A stretch of 64,000 nt of DNA, taken from NCBI GenBank assembly GCA_914767885.1, contig CAJZBQ010000060.1, forward strand, positions 1 through 64,000. Reading direction: 5' to 3'. Under the pieces are notes generated by a model. That model was not told the DNA's origin. It made no database searches and saw nothing but the letters and a program-made list of their open reading frames with translations. Source of the DNA: Blepharisma stoltei. Lineage: Eukaryota > Ciliophora > Heterotrichea > Heterotrichida > Blepharismidae. Shown one piece after another: positions 34,301 to 45,085 of the stretch. Position 1 is the stretch's first letter. The number at the start of each line of letters is the position of its first letter. The position numbers and the translations under genes were made by a program.

Positions 34301-34376
34301 AAAATTTAAACAAAAATACCTATTTTTTATAAAAATTAGGGCAGGTTGTAATAAGTAAATTTCTTCGTTTTATAAT

Positions 34377-36117
34377 TTATTTTTTAACTTTTCTTGGATT
34401 CCCATTATCTTTATTCGAAATTATTTTCTGCTTAAAATACCTTGCTGCTGGCTTCTTTTTTAGAGTATTCTCATTTTCATTACTATGAGAAGAATCTTCA
34501 CTTTGGTTTTCCTGATCAGTTTCATATTTAACACTCTCAATCCTTGTTATCTCCTTTATTTTGGGTATTTTTTGATTTTTTTCTGAGTCCAAGGTTTCCC
34601 AGCCAGCCATTTTTGGAGATTTCAAAAAAACTGTAGGTGTTCTTGGCTCTGTTGTATTTAAAAAGCTCCCTCTAGACGATACTTCTGGAGAATTTATAAA
34701 ATTTATCCCTGTGTATGAGCTCCTCCTAGAAATATCAGCAGGATTCAAATTATTTGTAAATGAGCTCCTCCTAGAGATATCAGCAGGATTCAAATTATTT
34801 GTAAACGAGCTCCTCCTAGAAATATCAGCAGGATTTAAATGAATTGGTGGCGAACTTGGAGAAATCGGCGAAACTGGGATTTGTAATAAATTTCCTGAAG
34901 AAACCATCATTGATCTCCTCCTGGGCGCGTCATTATATTCATCTTTATTAGCCTCTCTTCTAGCAGATGACACCGGTAAATATTTTTTTGCACTGCCCAT
35001 AAAATTGGATTTATTTTTTTTAGTTGGGGTCGGCTCATCTCTGACTTCTTCAATTATAGTGATTTCAGGGTTAATATCTTTTTTAGGCAAAGCAGCAGAG
35101 CACAGCCTTGAAAGGATTGGCATGACAGTGCTTGATCTCCTTTTAAATCTTGGCTTTACGTTTTCTTCGTCTTCTTCATTAGAAGAGTCGCTGCTAGAGG
35201 AAGATGGGGATTCTGAAGGATTGGCAGAAAAAGTCAAGGTTTTTTGGCTTTCGTACATTTTTTGGGAGCTTGTTAAGCTTTCTAGAAGCCTTTGTTTAAA
35301 AAGATTAGCAACGACTGTATTGTCAACTATTGTAGATGATCTTAACAGTTTGCCTGAAACTTCTGTTCTTCTACCACTGCCAGCTGAAAACAAGGACTCT
35401 TCGTCCTGGATATTTTGATTATTTTTTACAGTTTCCCAGAATTTTCTTAATCCCTCCTCCGTGAACGAACAAAACTATTGGAAAAGTCCCTATTTTTTGA
35501 CCAAAACCCACCCTTCATGAGTAAACAAAAATATTTTTTATGAAAAAATTTTTTGATATATAAGTGATAATTAATATAATGAAATCTCTAGCTAATTCTG
35601 TTTAATTTTTAAACAAATTGCATTTTAAAACATACATTACAAATTAAATTTATATTTACTTTCCAATTTTGCGAATTGGGATTTTTTTAAATGAAAAAAC
35701 AAATTTACAATAAAATTTATGAACAAAATTTTTTATGTTCGCTCAGGGAGGAGGGAGCTATTGTGTGTTCCCCATCGATGTGGATTTCTGTTTTTTCCTT
35801 TTCTCTGTCATTTTCTGAAGTTTCCAACTTTTTCTGCGGCTTTTTCAGTTTTTTATAAATATCATTTTTTCCCTTATTTTTTCCAATAAAACTTTCCTTA
35901 AAAATCCTCCAGTAAAAACAAGCCAAAACCATATATCACTAAGCTGGATATCCCTCAATATTTTTACAGGTTTTATCTTATCAATTGCATATAAAGGATA
36001 ATATTGCTGCTGCAGCTGTGGTATCACAATCGGCGATGTATCTTCTGTAATAGACGAGTCCGTCCCTTTCGTATCCTGACTAAAGCTAATCTTCTTAGTC
36101 CCAGACCTAACAAACAT
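34377..36117 (-). CDS. Uncharacterised Ser-rich protein with 15-residue repeats, MITE-interrupted
   Basis: N-terminal part (36117 to about 35760) has a hydrophobic WFWLVF segment; after a 311-bp MITE the frame resumes IRKFWETVKNNQNIQDEE and runs to TAA at 34377. The C-terminal part holds three tandem copies of a 15-residue unit around NPADISRRSSFTN. Phospho-site-like RRSS motifs recur. One frame change (about 35790-35950) remains unexplained in my reading, so a further IES, intron or sequence error lies there. No known family. Confidence 0.5.
34717..34850 (-). repeat. Three tandem 45-bp coding repeats
   Basis: Period 45 bp; GAGCTCCTCCTAGA recurs at 34717, 34762 and 34807. Units encode NPADISRRSSFTNNL with few changes, so a recent in-frame expansion. 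Confidence 0.85.
35448..35760 (-). mobile_element. MITE/IES (311 bp), CCGTGAG family
   Basis: TTAATCCCTCCTCCGTGAAC at the left, GCTCAGGGAGGAGGGAGCTA at the right. TA-TA excision joins EHTI to RKFWETV in frame. Motif copies are partly decayed; the inner hairpin copy is lost. Confidence 0.8.
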
Positions 36118-36162
36118 CAGATAAATGGTTTTTACATCATTGTTTCAAATTAATTAGAAATA

Positions 36163-36612
36163 ATGCTCAGCATAATAAACTCCATCCCTGTACGATTTTT
36201 TAGGATGAGATTGCGGGATCCCCGTATCAGGAGTTTCTTAAACCCTCCAATTTCTCCATGCCCTGGTCTAGCCCTCAAAGCCCCTGAAGACTGGACCGTC
36301 GAAAAATACTTTACCAAAATCGGCGGAGATTTATCAGAATATGTTGACAAATTCTCCACAGTTCAAGAAGTCCTAGACGCCCACAGGTTCGAATTAAAAG
36401 GAAAAGGCATCCCAGCAAGGAAAAGGAAATACATTATGATGGTCAATGAATATTTCCGAAGAGGATTTTTGAGCTTTGAGCATATAGAAAAAAGAACAGC
36501 CACACCCAAAAAGCCATGGTCTAAGAAAAAATCAGCAAAAGCTCCAGCTAAGAAGGCAAAACCTGATGATAAAGCAGGGGATAAGGGAAAGAAAGAGGCA
36601 GCTAAGAAATAA
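36163..36612 (+). CDS. Mitochondrial small-subunit ribosomal protein mS41 (IGR motif)
   Basis: 149 residues, no inserts. The central block TKIGGDLSEYVDKFSTVQEV followed by GKGIPARKRKYIM matches the IGR motif of Fyv4/mS41 (IGR..e.yaeKf..w.el......LK..GI..r.RrYil). The C-terminal ~40 residues are Lys/Ala-rich, as in many mitoribosomal extensions. Expected in the mitochondrial 28S subunit. Confidence 0.72.
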   Translation: MLSIINSIPVRFFRMRLRDPRIRSFLNPPISPCPGLALKAPEDWTVEKYFTKIGGDLSEYVDKFSTVQEVLDAHRFELKGKGIPARKRKYIMMVNEYFRRGFLSFEHIEKRTATPKKPWSKKKSAKAPAKKAKPDDKAGDKGKKEAAKK

Positions 36613-36637
36613 GAAAATCTTAATAGTAAGCTTATAG

Positions 36638-37300
36638 TTATCGAGTATAATATCCTCCTAATGCATTGCGAGCGAACCCAGGGTTTGTTTCACGAATATG
36701 AAAATCGTTCATGACAGCGCGGCCTGCACCTCCTTTGTGGCACAAAATTTTGGGCTGGGCTGAGGATGCACGTAAGGGTGCTTCAACTGCTTTGATAAAC
36801 AGCTCTTTTTTCTTCTCAGGGCTGATAGAGAAGCTCTCATCAAATAGGTCTCTTACAAGTCTTATGGCTAATTGGGGTTTTTATTTATAATTTTTTATTT
36901 TTAATTGCGAAAATAGGAAAATAGAGGAAAAATGGTGAATCCAGGATACTTTAGGGGAAATGTCAAATTTATAGCCTGGCTTATGGTGTTTTCTGCTAGA
37001 CTTAATAGGGGTTCCACATCTGTTAGGGTAGTTTTGATATAGGTTAACATTGTAATTTGCACTGTTATATCTAGTCACGTCATCAAGCTTGTCTATTTTA
37101 TTATACTTGGGATTTATTGATCTGGAGACTTGGTGAAGTGGTTTTGATGACTTGCTTGATAAGTAGAATTCTAGTTTTTTATTGGTTTAAGCAAGACTTT
37201 TTCTTAAATTAAGGGATTTTTTTATCAAAAAAATTATGTATTTATTTTCGAATAGTTTTTTATAAGCATCAGATGAAAGGAAATTATTTAGTTTTGCCAT
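36638..37300 (-). CDS. Uncharacterised protein with two short IESs
   Basis: 182 residues after removing 33 bp (36869-36901) and 81 bp (37172-37252); total is an exact multiple of three. Basic, Ser/Tyr-rich N-terminus, helical SFSISPEKKKELFIKAVEAP, and conserved-looking end NPGFARNALGGYYTR. No family recognised; a ciliary structural protein is possible but unproven. Confidence 0.6.
36869..36907 (-). other. Very short IES (33 bp), CAATTA repeats
   Basis: TAATTG at 36869-36874 and 36902-36907; removal deletes an in-frame TAA and joins FSQ to LAIRLVRDLF. Confidence 0.65.
37172..37263 (-). other. IES (81 bp), 11-bp direct repeats
   Basis: TAGTTTTTTAT at 37172-37182 and 37253-37263; removal eliminates an in-frame TAA and joins SDAYKKL to EFYLSSK. 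Confidence 0.75.
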
Positions 37301-37314
37301 TTTAATATACAAAC

Positions 37315-37941
37315 TTAAATAAAGCTATGACTGGTAGTTGACAAAGTCCTTGTGATGCTGCTAGAGAGTCTTGATTTTGTAGACATAATATCTCGTGAAA
37401 TAGAAAGTCTAACCTTAGGTGTATAGCTTCAGCCTTGGGAAGCAACTTTTCGCTTAGAAGCCCTAGGTGGACTATAAGAGGTTTCTATTCTGGTTTCCCT
37501 CAGTTTTACCCTTAAAGTTGACCTGCGGCGCGTTATACGGTCTTCACGGCTATATTTCTGTATTAGCTGGGTCATTTTTTTATATAAAATTCCCAAAAAT
37601 TGCCCAATAAACAATCCAAGCCATTTTTAGAATTAAATTTTATAATAAATTAATATAGGATCTAAAAGTTCATCGAGCCTATATGGAGTTAACGGCCTAA
37701 GCTTTGCAAAAGCATTATTAGTCAACATATCTGGCTTTGTTGGCTCATAAAGCTTGCTTATTCCGCTGGCTTCTTTAATATAATCAAACTGTTTTGCCAT
37801 TTGTGTGGATAATTTTTCAGTCCTTTTATTTTTCTGGCCTTTTGCAACAGCCTCAAGATCTTCAATCAGCCTATTTCTTGTATTATCAGTAAATGCATCA
37901 ATTTGTATAGGCTCAGTTTTTTCTTCATTAATAGCAGTCAT
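37315..37941 (-). CDS. Uncharacterised basic protein with one IES
   Basis: 185 residues after removing 69 bp (37585-37653). N-terminal half is acidic and helical (NRLIEDLEAVAKGQKNKRTE); C-terminal half is strongly basic with RRRSTLRVKLRETR and Ser-rich end. Its stop lies 15 bp upstream of the next gene's start on the same strand. Confidence 0.55.
37585..37655 (-). other. IES (69 bp), TA-bounded
   Basis: TA at 37585-37586 and 37654-37655; removal deletes in-frame TAAs and joins LLDPI to YKKMTQLIQKY. Confidence 0.65.
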
Positions 37942-38139
37942 TTCTCTTACAAAGATATTATTTGCATAAATAATTCAAATTTTACCATCATCATCTTTTA
38001 AAAATTCAACCTGCATTTTGCATATTAAAATATGAAAATTTGTGGCAATAAAATATAAATACAAATAAATTGAAATTATTTATTTAGTTATTAAGATAAA
38101 TCATAAAATATATCTTGATCTCTTGTTTTCTGAAGCCTT

Positions 38140-39740
38140 TTACGTGAGAAAGACTTCTGCTCTTAACAATGAGTCCGCAATGGCAACCATTAGAACTTCT
38201 ACTCGACTTCAACTCTTTTCCAGTCACCCAGTGCCAGTGGATGATGTCTCTACAAGGCAAACTATTAGAAGAGCCAAGTTTATTTTCACTGAGTCTAAAA
38301 TAAGGTAACTAACCTTATCAAAAAACCTCCATTTTAATTGTAATTGAAATATTTTTTTTTTAAAATTTATGGAAAAAAATCAAACTCAAAATAAATGGCA
38401 TACAATTCTTTCACATATAAGTTGGCAATATTTATCTATACATTGATTAATCATTCTTTCTTCATCTTCCTCATTATCTACTATAGAATATTTTATTTCT
38501 TCAATTATCTGGCTATCTTATATACATAAAAATGGTGAGAACATACCACCCGACCTCTGGCCTTTTTTCTTCAACACCACCAGGCAACAGCCCAGTGTGA
38601 AGGAGGGGCAGAAAGAGGTTGGTGATCCTTTGTGTGCGTCGGGCTAGGTTTTTCTCGGGTCCTAGGGAGTGAATCCCTGGACTCAGAGTTTTTGCCTCCG
38701 AGACCATCATTAGAAAGGGCAGGACCAGAAAAAGCCCCGAGAGGACGATAATTCCTAAAGCATGGCTCAAGAGGTGACATCTACCTAACAAGAAGCTGGG
38801 AGCCATGGAAGTCAATATTGATAGTTCTAATTCCTGCCATCGGTGGCGAGGAAGGTGTCTGCTGGGTTCCCTCAGGACAATGAGCATATAGGAGCGAAAA
38901 TCCCCGGCCCTTTCTCGGACGAACGGCTTCCTTAATTTTAATCTGGCTGTCTTCTTTATTTTTTACCAAAAAATTATACAAAAATGATTCCCCGATTCCT
39001 TTGCCGCATTTAAGAACTGTTTGTATATAAGAAATCGTTTTCCAAAAATTGCTACCTGACCTCTCTCACATAAGATTCATAAAGTCAATTTCCAGCATAA
39101 CTCTTATAGGTCCTTCTTCATCTTTTGGAGAAATTTCTGACTGATCGTTGTCTTTATCTTTGGCCATATGTCTGACAACTGCTATTTCTTTTCCATATTC
39201 CTGTGTACTTATTAGGCTTTGGGAATCCCTCGGCCTTGTTGGGGATTCATCTTTTCTCCGATTTCTAACAATATTTGTGAAACTTTTCATAATTTCGTGA
39301 TTTTTTAATTTTTCACCAGTTTTTGTGTATTTTATGCTGCTGTCTTTTGAGGACTGGATTAGAAAGGCTGCTTTTCCTTTGCGAAAAATGACAGTGTCAG
39401 GGATGTTTATTTTGCATAAGTTATCAATGGAAAGCTCACCGATTTTTTCTAACAGCCAAGAGAAGGATTTTAAGTCTCCAACTGGAGTATCTGGAGGATT
39501 TTCAATGGATAAAGGAGTATGGTATTTGCCTTTGATTTGGATTTCACATATATGGCAGGTACAGGTAAATTTCGCTGTAGAACGCTCTACGTGAAATTTC
39601 GCTCTATTTAGAGTAGGATAGCTTGAGGTAGTGTCTTGGTGTTTTAATAAGTCAAAACAATGCTGTGTAAGGTCAAATACGACCTCTGTTGTTTGTTTCG
39701 CTATTTGTTTGGTGATCTTAAAACTGAGATCAAGTTCCAT
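38140..39740 (-). CDS. Uncharacterised protein interrupted by a SINE
   Basis: Starts MELDLSFKITKQIAKQ at 39740. Contains a CxCxxC-type pair (FTCTCHIC) near residue 60 and otherwise no domain I can name. After TGA-as-Trp reading and removal of a 434-bp SINE, the frame runs on (IIEEIKYSIVDNEE, CQLICERIVCHLF) and formally ends at TAA 38140. The last ~90 codons look unlike protein, and an opposite-strand frame overlaps them, so the true 3' end may lie near 38390 with a further IES unrecognised. Confidence 0.55.
38507..38953 (+). mobile_element. SINE-like element in an exon
   Basis: Imperfect target duplication ATCTGGCTATCTT (38507-38519) and ATCTGGCTGTCTT (38941-38953). Body starts AAAAATGGTGAGAAC, GC-rich, ends CTTCCTTAATTTTA. 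The one mismatch removes the TA from the right copy. Confidence 0.75.
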
Positions 39741-39974
39741 TATTTATTAAAATTTTCATGAAGAAAGCAGGAGTAATTTTTACAACAACTTTATTATAGA
39801 AAAATAAATAAATCTCATAGTAAAATATAATAAAAAAATAAAAAATAAACTAATTATCACTAATTTACTATAAAATAATTAAAAATAAATATTTTTCTTT
39901 AATATTGATAGATAAATTGGTATTGTTATTAACTTCTTTGGAATTTAAAAGATATAAAACTTTATTAAGAATGC

Positions 39975-40366
39975 TTACTCCCCCCCCCCCCTCCGTGAGC
40001 GAACAAAACCATTAGAAAAATCGGCATTTTTTGACCAAAAACCCACCCTCCGTGAGTGAACAAAAATTTTTTTAATAGAAAAAATTTTAATGGAAAAAAA
40101 TTTTGATATATAAGTGATAATTAGTATAATGAAATCTAGAGCTAATTCTGTTTAATTTTAAACAAATTGCGTTTTAAAACATAAATTTTGCAAATTAAAT
40201 TAATATTTTGCTTCCCAATTTTTGCAAATTAGGATTTTTTTAAATTTCGAAAAAAATATTTTTTAGAAAATTTTATATATAAATTTTTTTTAAAAAAAAA
40301 AATTAACCCCCCTCCGTGAGCGAACAAAATTTTTTTGTTCGCTCACGGAGGGGGGGGGGGGAGTTA
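39975..40366. mobile_element. MITE, CCGTGAG family, 4 bp upstream of the WD40 start codon
   Basis: Near-identical to the 17970 copy (same four motif copies, same core). TTA at both ends; after excision the leader reads GCTTATAAATG. Inserted between the upstream promoter region and the start codon. Confidence 0.9.
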
Positions 40367-40369
40367 TAA

Positions 40370-41966
40370 ATGAAAACTGTTAAATCAAGAGCATATAAAG
40401 ACCGTTTAAAAGGTCACAAAGAAACGATTCTTTCATTATTTTCTCCAGATGGGCCGCTTGGGAATATTCTTGTAAGCGCGTCTGCTGATGGCATCATAAG
40501 AGGCTGGGATTTAATAGGCCGCTCTGTGAGATTTAAAATCCAGATCGAAAAACCTGAAAGCAAACAAGATATCACTTCCTATACCTTTTCGATATATTAT
40601 GGGTATTTTAATTAATTAATTTTTTTTAATTTAAAATTTAACCACTAGGAATACCATTTCTCAGGGTCTAATCTCTATGTAGGATTCAGCGAAGGCGAAA
40701 TAAGAATATTCGAAATGCTTAATGCAAAGCTCTTAAGTGTTATGCGAGGCCATGAAAAAGCCATCACCTCCTTACAGATCTACGATAACAAACTGATTTC
40801 CGCAAGTCTAGATTCCACCGTCAGAGTTTGGAACCCTAAAACCGCAGAATGCGACTTGATTTATCAGTTCTCTGACCCTATTTCTGACATAAAGATTCTA
40901 AAAAATACATTAATTTTGGCTTCCTGAGACAAAATGTTAATTCACCCCCAAAACCATTAGAAAACCCTATTTTTAGGAAAATTCTCCCTTTGGCCAGCGA
41001 GCAAAAAATCTTTTTCAAATAATAATTTGATATAAATAAGTATAATGATTATAAAATCTCAGATTATCATACAACTTAAACTCTTGATCTTTAAAATAAT
41101 AATTTTATCAATTAAATTAGATTTAAAAGATTTTTTAATTTTTTTGTATGCAATTTTAATATAATTTTTAAAAAAAAAAAACTTCTTGGTTATTGAGCCG
41201 AAATTAATATAAGGGGAGGAGTAAGGGTCCTCGATTTACAAGAAAATACCTTAAAAGAGACTATCCAAGCCTTAGACCAGCCTATAAAATGCATTGATAT
41301 TTATGAAGGAATCATATATGTAGGTGGGTGCGATTCTGTGATAAAAGCTTGGGATCTCGAAAATAGGCTACTTACCTTTTGATCGGTACATTCTGATAGT
41401 GTGGCATTTCCTCGGAGAAACATAGTCGAAGCTTTTAAATAGGAGACATTTGCTTCGAAAAGCCCCTTTAAATTTGAATCAAATGCTTTATAAAGAAAAA
41501 AATTTCGACCAAGTTTGGGAAATTCATACTATTAAGCGATCAAAAAAGCATGCATCTCGAAAATAACAGCTGTAAAGAGTATAAGGGTCATTCAAGCTGA
41601 ATTTTAGGTATGAAAAATCACGGAGATCACATGTACTCATGCTCTGATGATAGGAAAATCAGAGTATGGGACAGAAATACGCAAAAATGTGTTGAGGAAT
41701 TCGAAGGGCACGAAGATGGGGTCACCTGTTTGGAGTTTGCTAATGGGACTTTATATTCAGGAAGCTTTGACCACTCTATAAGATCGTGGGATTTAGCTGA
41801 AATGTATAAAAGAATACAGGAAAGGCAATATATGACCAGAGAAGACATTCTAACCAGAAAAATAGAAACCTATTTTAGACTTTTAAGTGCCAAGAAAAAA
41901 GGCAAAAAAGGCAAAAAAGGGAAAGGAAAAGGAAAAGGAAAAGGGAAGAAAGGGAAAAAGAAATAA
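40370..41966 (+). CDS. WD40-repeat protein with Lys/Gly tail
   Basis: 398 residues after removing three IESs (48, 284, 68 bp; total exact). WD blades: GHKETILSLF ... SASADGIIRGWD; GHEKAITSLQ ... SASLDSTVRVWN; GGCDSVIKAWD; GHSSWILGM ... SCSDDRKIRVWD; GHEDGVTCLE ... SGSFDHSIRSWD. About seven blades, one propeller, ending in a tail of KKGKKGKGKGK repeats. TGA codes Trp in ASWDK. Protein scaffold; partner unknown. The third IES boundaries are the least certain. Confidence 0.82.
40604..40653 (+). other. IES (48 bp) in WD40 gene
   Basis: TA at 40604-40605 and 40652-40653; joins SIYYG to YHFSGSNLYVGFSEG. Confidence 0.75.
40938..41223 (+). mobile_element. Decayed MITE/IES (284 bp) in WD40 gene
   Basis: Ends TTAATTCACCCCC and GGGGAGGAGTA, with degenerate GCGAGCAAAA copies; excision on TA joins ASWDKML to RVLDLQENTLKE. 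Confidence 0.75.
41423..41492 (+). other. IES (68 bp) in WD40 gene, boundaries tentative
   Basis: In-frame TAG between two blades; TA at 41423-41424 and 41491-41492 give a continuous frame and an exact codon total. Confidence 0.5.
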
Positions 41967-42270
41967 ATAATAAAATATCTGTTAAGTTAAGGACTTAATA
42001 ATGATTATTATAAATAATAGTTATTTTATTACAAATAAATTAAAAAAATTCGCTTTTCATGCGGAAAATAATATTCTGCTGGGATTTTATAATAAATTTT
42101 TTAAATTTATTTCGCATAAGGCAAGACTATCCCGACATTATTTATATCATGCAAAAAATGAAAAAACGAAAATTTTCCTAGCCAATTGCAACCATTTATC
42201 AATAAACAATATCTAAAAATTGCATATCCCTTGGAATTTGCAAGTGCTTAATTAATAAATACATTGCACG
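41967..42270. other. Short intergenic stretch
   Basis: Contains a 71-codon plus-strand frame (42001-42216) of no recognisable character; treated as chance. Confidence 0.5.
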
Positions 42271-43073
42271 CTAAGACAAATCCAAAGATTTGTTTTTGTG
42301 GGTTAAAATTTCTTTGTTCGGTCTGTTTTTCGCTCGACTTTCCCTGATCCCTGCCAGCATGTCTAAGCATGATTCTTTTCGGATAAGAGGCAAAGAAGCG
42401 TCACTTTTGCGTCCAAAAGACTTTTTGATCAATTCATTTGTCTTTTCGTAACCATTCTGAGCATAGATAAAGGGTAAATAATCTATACCGCTATAAATTG
42501 CTTATATTATTGCTATTCACAAAGCCAATAATCTTTCTCATAATAAATTAGACTGATAATTAATATAAAATAATCAGATTTGCATAAACGAGTATAATGC
42601 TTTAGCGGGAGTCATAAACGGAAGGATTTGAGTCCTTGGCTGTAGAATAATAAATGGCTTCGGATAAATAGATAATTCTCTCCGCAAATTCATTTTCTCT
42701 ATAAATTTAGGATTCGGATGTTGCACATGGACCTCTGCCCAAGAGGAATAAGAGCGAGCCTTAATGAAAGCCTATATGTGTGCTGAAGTAACTACAAGAC
42801 GGGAAAAAGTTATTTAAATTAATTAATATAATTATGAGTCCTGGGCTGTCCATCTTCAAATCCTTGAATAAGTGAAATATCAAAACTCTGAATTCTCGGC
42901 CTCGTTGTGGCACTTGTAGAAGGACTAAGAATTCCTGACGACCTTCTGGATGAAGGAATAATTGATTTCGCAGAGCTTACTTCTAAATCTAGCTTATTTT
43001 TCATCCCCAGGTATGAAGGCATGCTCAATGTAAATGATCTGAGCTGAGACGCTGGACTATTTTTTAAATTCAT
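42271..43073 (-). CDS. Uncharacterised basic protein with two IESs
   Basis: 210 residues after removing 71 bp and 99 bp (exact). Begins MNLKNSPASQLRSFTL at 43073; Ser-rich N-terminus, then ARSYSSWAEVHVQHPNPKFI, LSIYPKPFIILQPRTQ, and basic end NRPNKEILTHKNKSLDLS at TAG. The last exon lacks any ATG. No family recognised. Confidence 0.6.
42494..42594 (-). other. IES (99 bp), TA-bounded
   Basis: TA at 42494-42495 and 42593-42594; joins AKALY to SGIDYLPFIYAQ, removing an in-frame TAA. Confidence 0.7.
42762..42834 (-). other. IES (71 bp), TA-bounded
   Basis: TA at 42762-42763 and 42833-42834; joins GQPRTH to KARSYSSWAEV. Confidence 0.7.
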
Positions 43074-43209
43074 TGCTTTTATTTAAATTCAACTCTTTAC
43101 TTACTATTTGGTACTTTTTTATGCTTTTTCTAATAAAATGCGTCATTTTTTGATTATTTTTATTTTTTCTTTATTTTTTCAAAAAAGCGATATTATAACG
43201 CTTTTATTT

Positions 43210-45065
43210 TTATTCCTCATCCTCATAGTCTTCCTCATCCCCAAAATCCGCCCCATCCATCTCTGAATATTGCGAAATAAGGTCTAATAAATCTGACTCA
43301 GCCTCCACAAATTCCATTTCATCCATCCCTTCTTGTGTATATCAATGCAAATATGCCTTTTTCCTGAACATCTCGGTAAAGGCATCTACTATGTTGTTCA
43401 AAATCTTAGAAATATAGGTAGAATTAGTCAGCATTGAAGCACTCATTTTTCAGTCTAATGATGGGGTGTTGCAAATGGCTGTAAAAAAGTTGTCAGAAAT
43501 TCAGTCAAAATAGTAGTCGTTTTGGTATTTTATGTTGTTAAGCTCTTCAATGGTTTTCTGAGGAGAAAAATCGCCTCGTAGGATGAGGGCGGCTGCATAA
43601 GTCATTCCTCAATGTAAGTCATGGGAAATTAGCCAGTTTTCGGGATTAAATAATTTTTGGATAATTTCAAATTGGGTAGGTTGGTAATTTTGAAATTTTT
43701 CCAATGGGGACAGAGAAGGTGATAAGAAATTTAACCTTGGGAACGGGATTAAATTGGTAGCGATTTTTCTCAAGCCACCTGAAATTTGGCTTGGAAATCT
43801 CATTGTGCTTGACAGATTAACCATTGAGGCTGATATAATTCTATTTAAATCTGCATAGGTTGGCTTCATGTTATTGAAATTTCTTGTACAAATATCATGC
43901 AATGCTTCGTTATCGTATATATAATTAAAATATGGCGTCTTCGTCTGGGCATGGCCTCCCGGCCATGCAGCCTCGACTCATATTTTAATTATATCCGGCA
44001 AGGTTTTACCATTTCAGAGATGGACAGCAATGCTAGGTAAGCAATTCTGGTAGCTTTCAGAGCCTAGCCCTAGTCTATTCTCAGAGGTGGATTTTTCCTC
44101 GTGGGGAAGGAGGGTGCAAGGTTGGAAAGGGGAAGCCCAGCAAAGTCCTCTGGACATTCGGGCAACTCCCTAGCGTGAAACTGGGCGTTACGTCCCAGGC
44201 TTTGCATTTTTCCTTTTTGCCGATAGCCGACCAGAAAAATCCATTTTTTGGGTTTTTCGGAAAAGCAACCCATGTACGAGCAAGTAGCTCATCCATGAGC
44301 CGTCGAAGACGTGGACATTTGCCCCAGAAGCACCCTGGTGATCGAAGCGAGTTTGTCTCCAGCAGACTGGTGGGCCCGATGCGACGAAAGGCGAGTGATA
44401 AACCTGGAGTTGTAACCCCGTAGTGGACGTTAAGCGATATAAATTCTAATGTAATGTAATGCTTCGTTATCGTATAATAAATTGAGCCTGGGATATTCAC
44501 AAATTTTATGTAAAGCTAAAACAGCATTGTAAGGCTCTATAACAATATCAGAAACCTTAGGGGAAGGCAAAACAATTGAGCTTTGGAACAAACACCCAAA
44601 ATGCTCTTCTTTTAGCACCCTTAAGGCATTTGCACCAATCCCAGAGCCACTACCACCTCCTACAGAGAATGCAAGCTGAGCTCCTATAAAAATGTCAGAT
44701 TTTTCTGCTTCATGTCTTACAATATCAAGAAACGGGTCAATTAATTCTGATCCGTCAATGTAATATCCTATAGCAAAATTATTCATTCCTCCAGCCTTTC
44801 CTGATAAAAAACTACCAGGTGAAAATAAAGACCCTAATGAAGAAGCCTTAACAGAGTCTTCTGAGCGAGGATCAAGATCGATAAAAATTGTGCGTGGGAC
44901 ATATCGATCTACACCTTCGTTAAAATAGCTGCATATATGTGATAATTGATCTTTGGAATTCCCTATATATTGCCCATTTTCATCAATCCCATGCTCTTTT
45001 GCTAAAATTTCCCAGAATTTCAGCCCATTTCGGCTGCCACATTGACCTACTTGTATAGAAAGCAT
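43210..45065 (-). CDS. Divergent tubulin, beta-like
   Basis: 432 residues after removing a 557-bp [19 protein letters not shown] opens the GTP-binding domain; the T4 loop reads GGGSGSG (usual GGGTGSG); [23 protein letters not shown] and the C-terminal [20 protein letters not shown] match the tubulin fold and the beta-type tail, ending in acidic residues. The MREI autoregulation tag of ordinary beta-tubulin is absent (starts MLSIQVG) and many surface positions differ, so this is a specialised isoform rather than the bulk beta-tubulin. Start 21 bp below the GTSF1-like gene on the same strand. Confidence 0.88.
43901..44476 (+). mobile_element. SINE-like element in tubulin gene
   Basis: Target duplication AATGCTTCGTTATCGTATA (19 bp) at 43901-43919 and 44458-44476. 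Body from AAAATATGGCGTC to GATATAAATTC, then TAATG x3 tail. Opposite orientation to the gene. Removal of 557 bp restores [12 protein letters not shown]. Confidence 0.88.
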
Positions 45066-45085
45066 AAATATTAATTTTATTAAGA

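Noticed and set aside
38123-38308. 61-codon plus-strand frame
   Set aside because: No convincing ATG near its start (first ATG at 38180), overlaps the formal 3' end of the opposite-strand gene, no recognisable motif. Kept as unresolved.
44070-44500. Overlapping frames of 67-139 codons
   Set aside because: Inside the SINE in the tubulin gene; same reasoning as for the E(z) insert.
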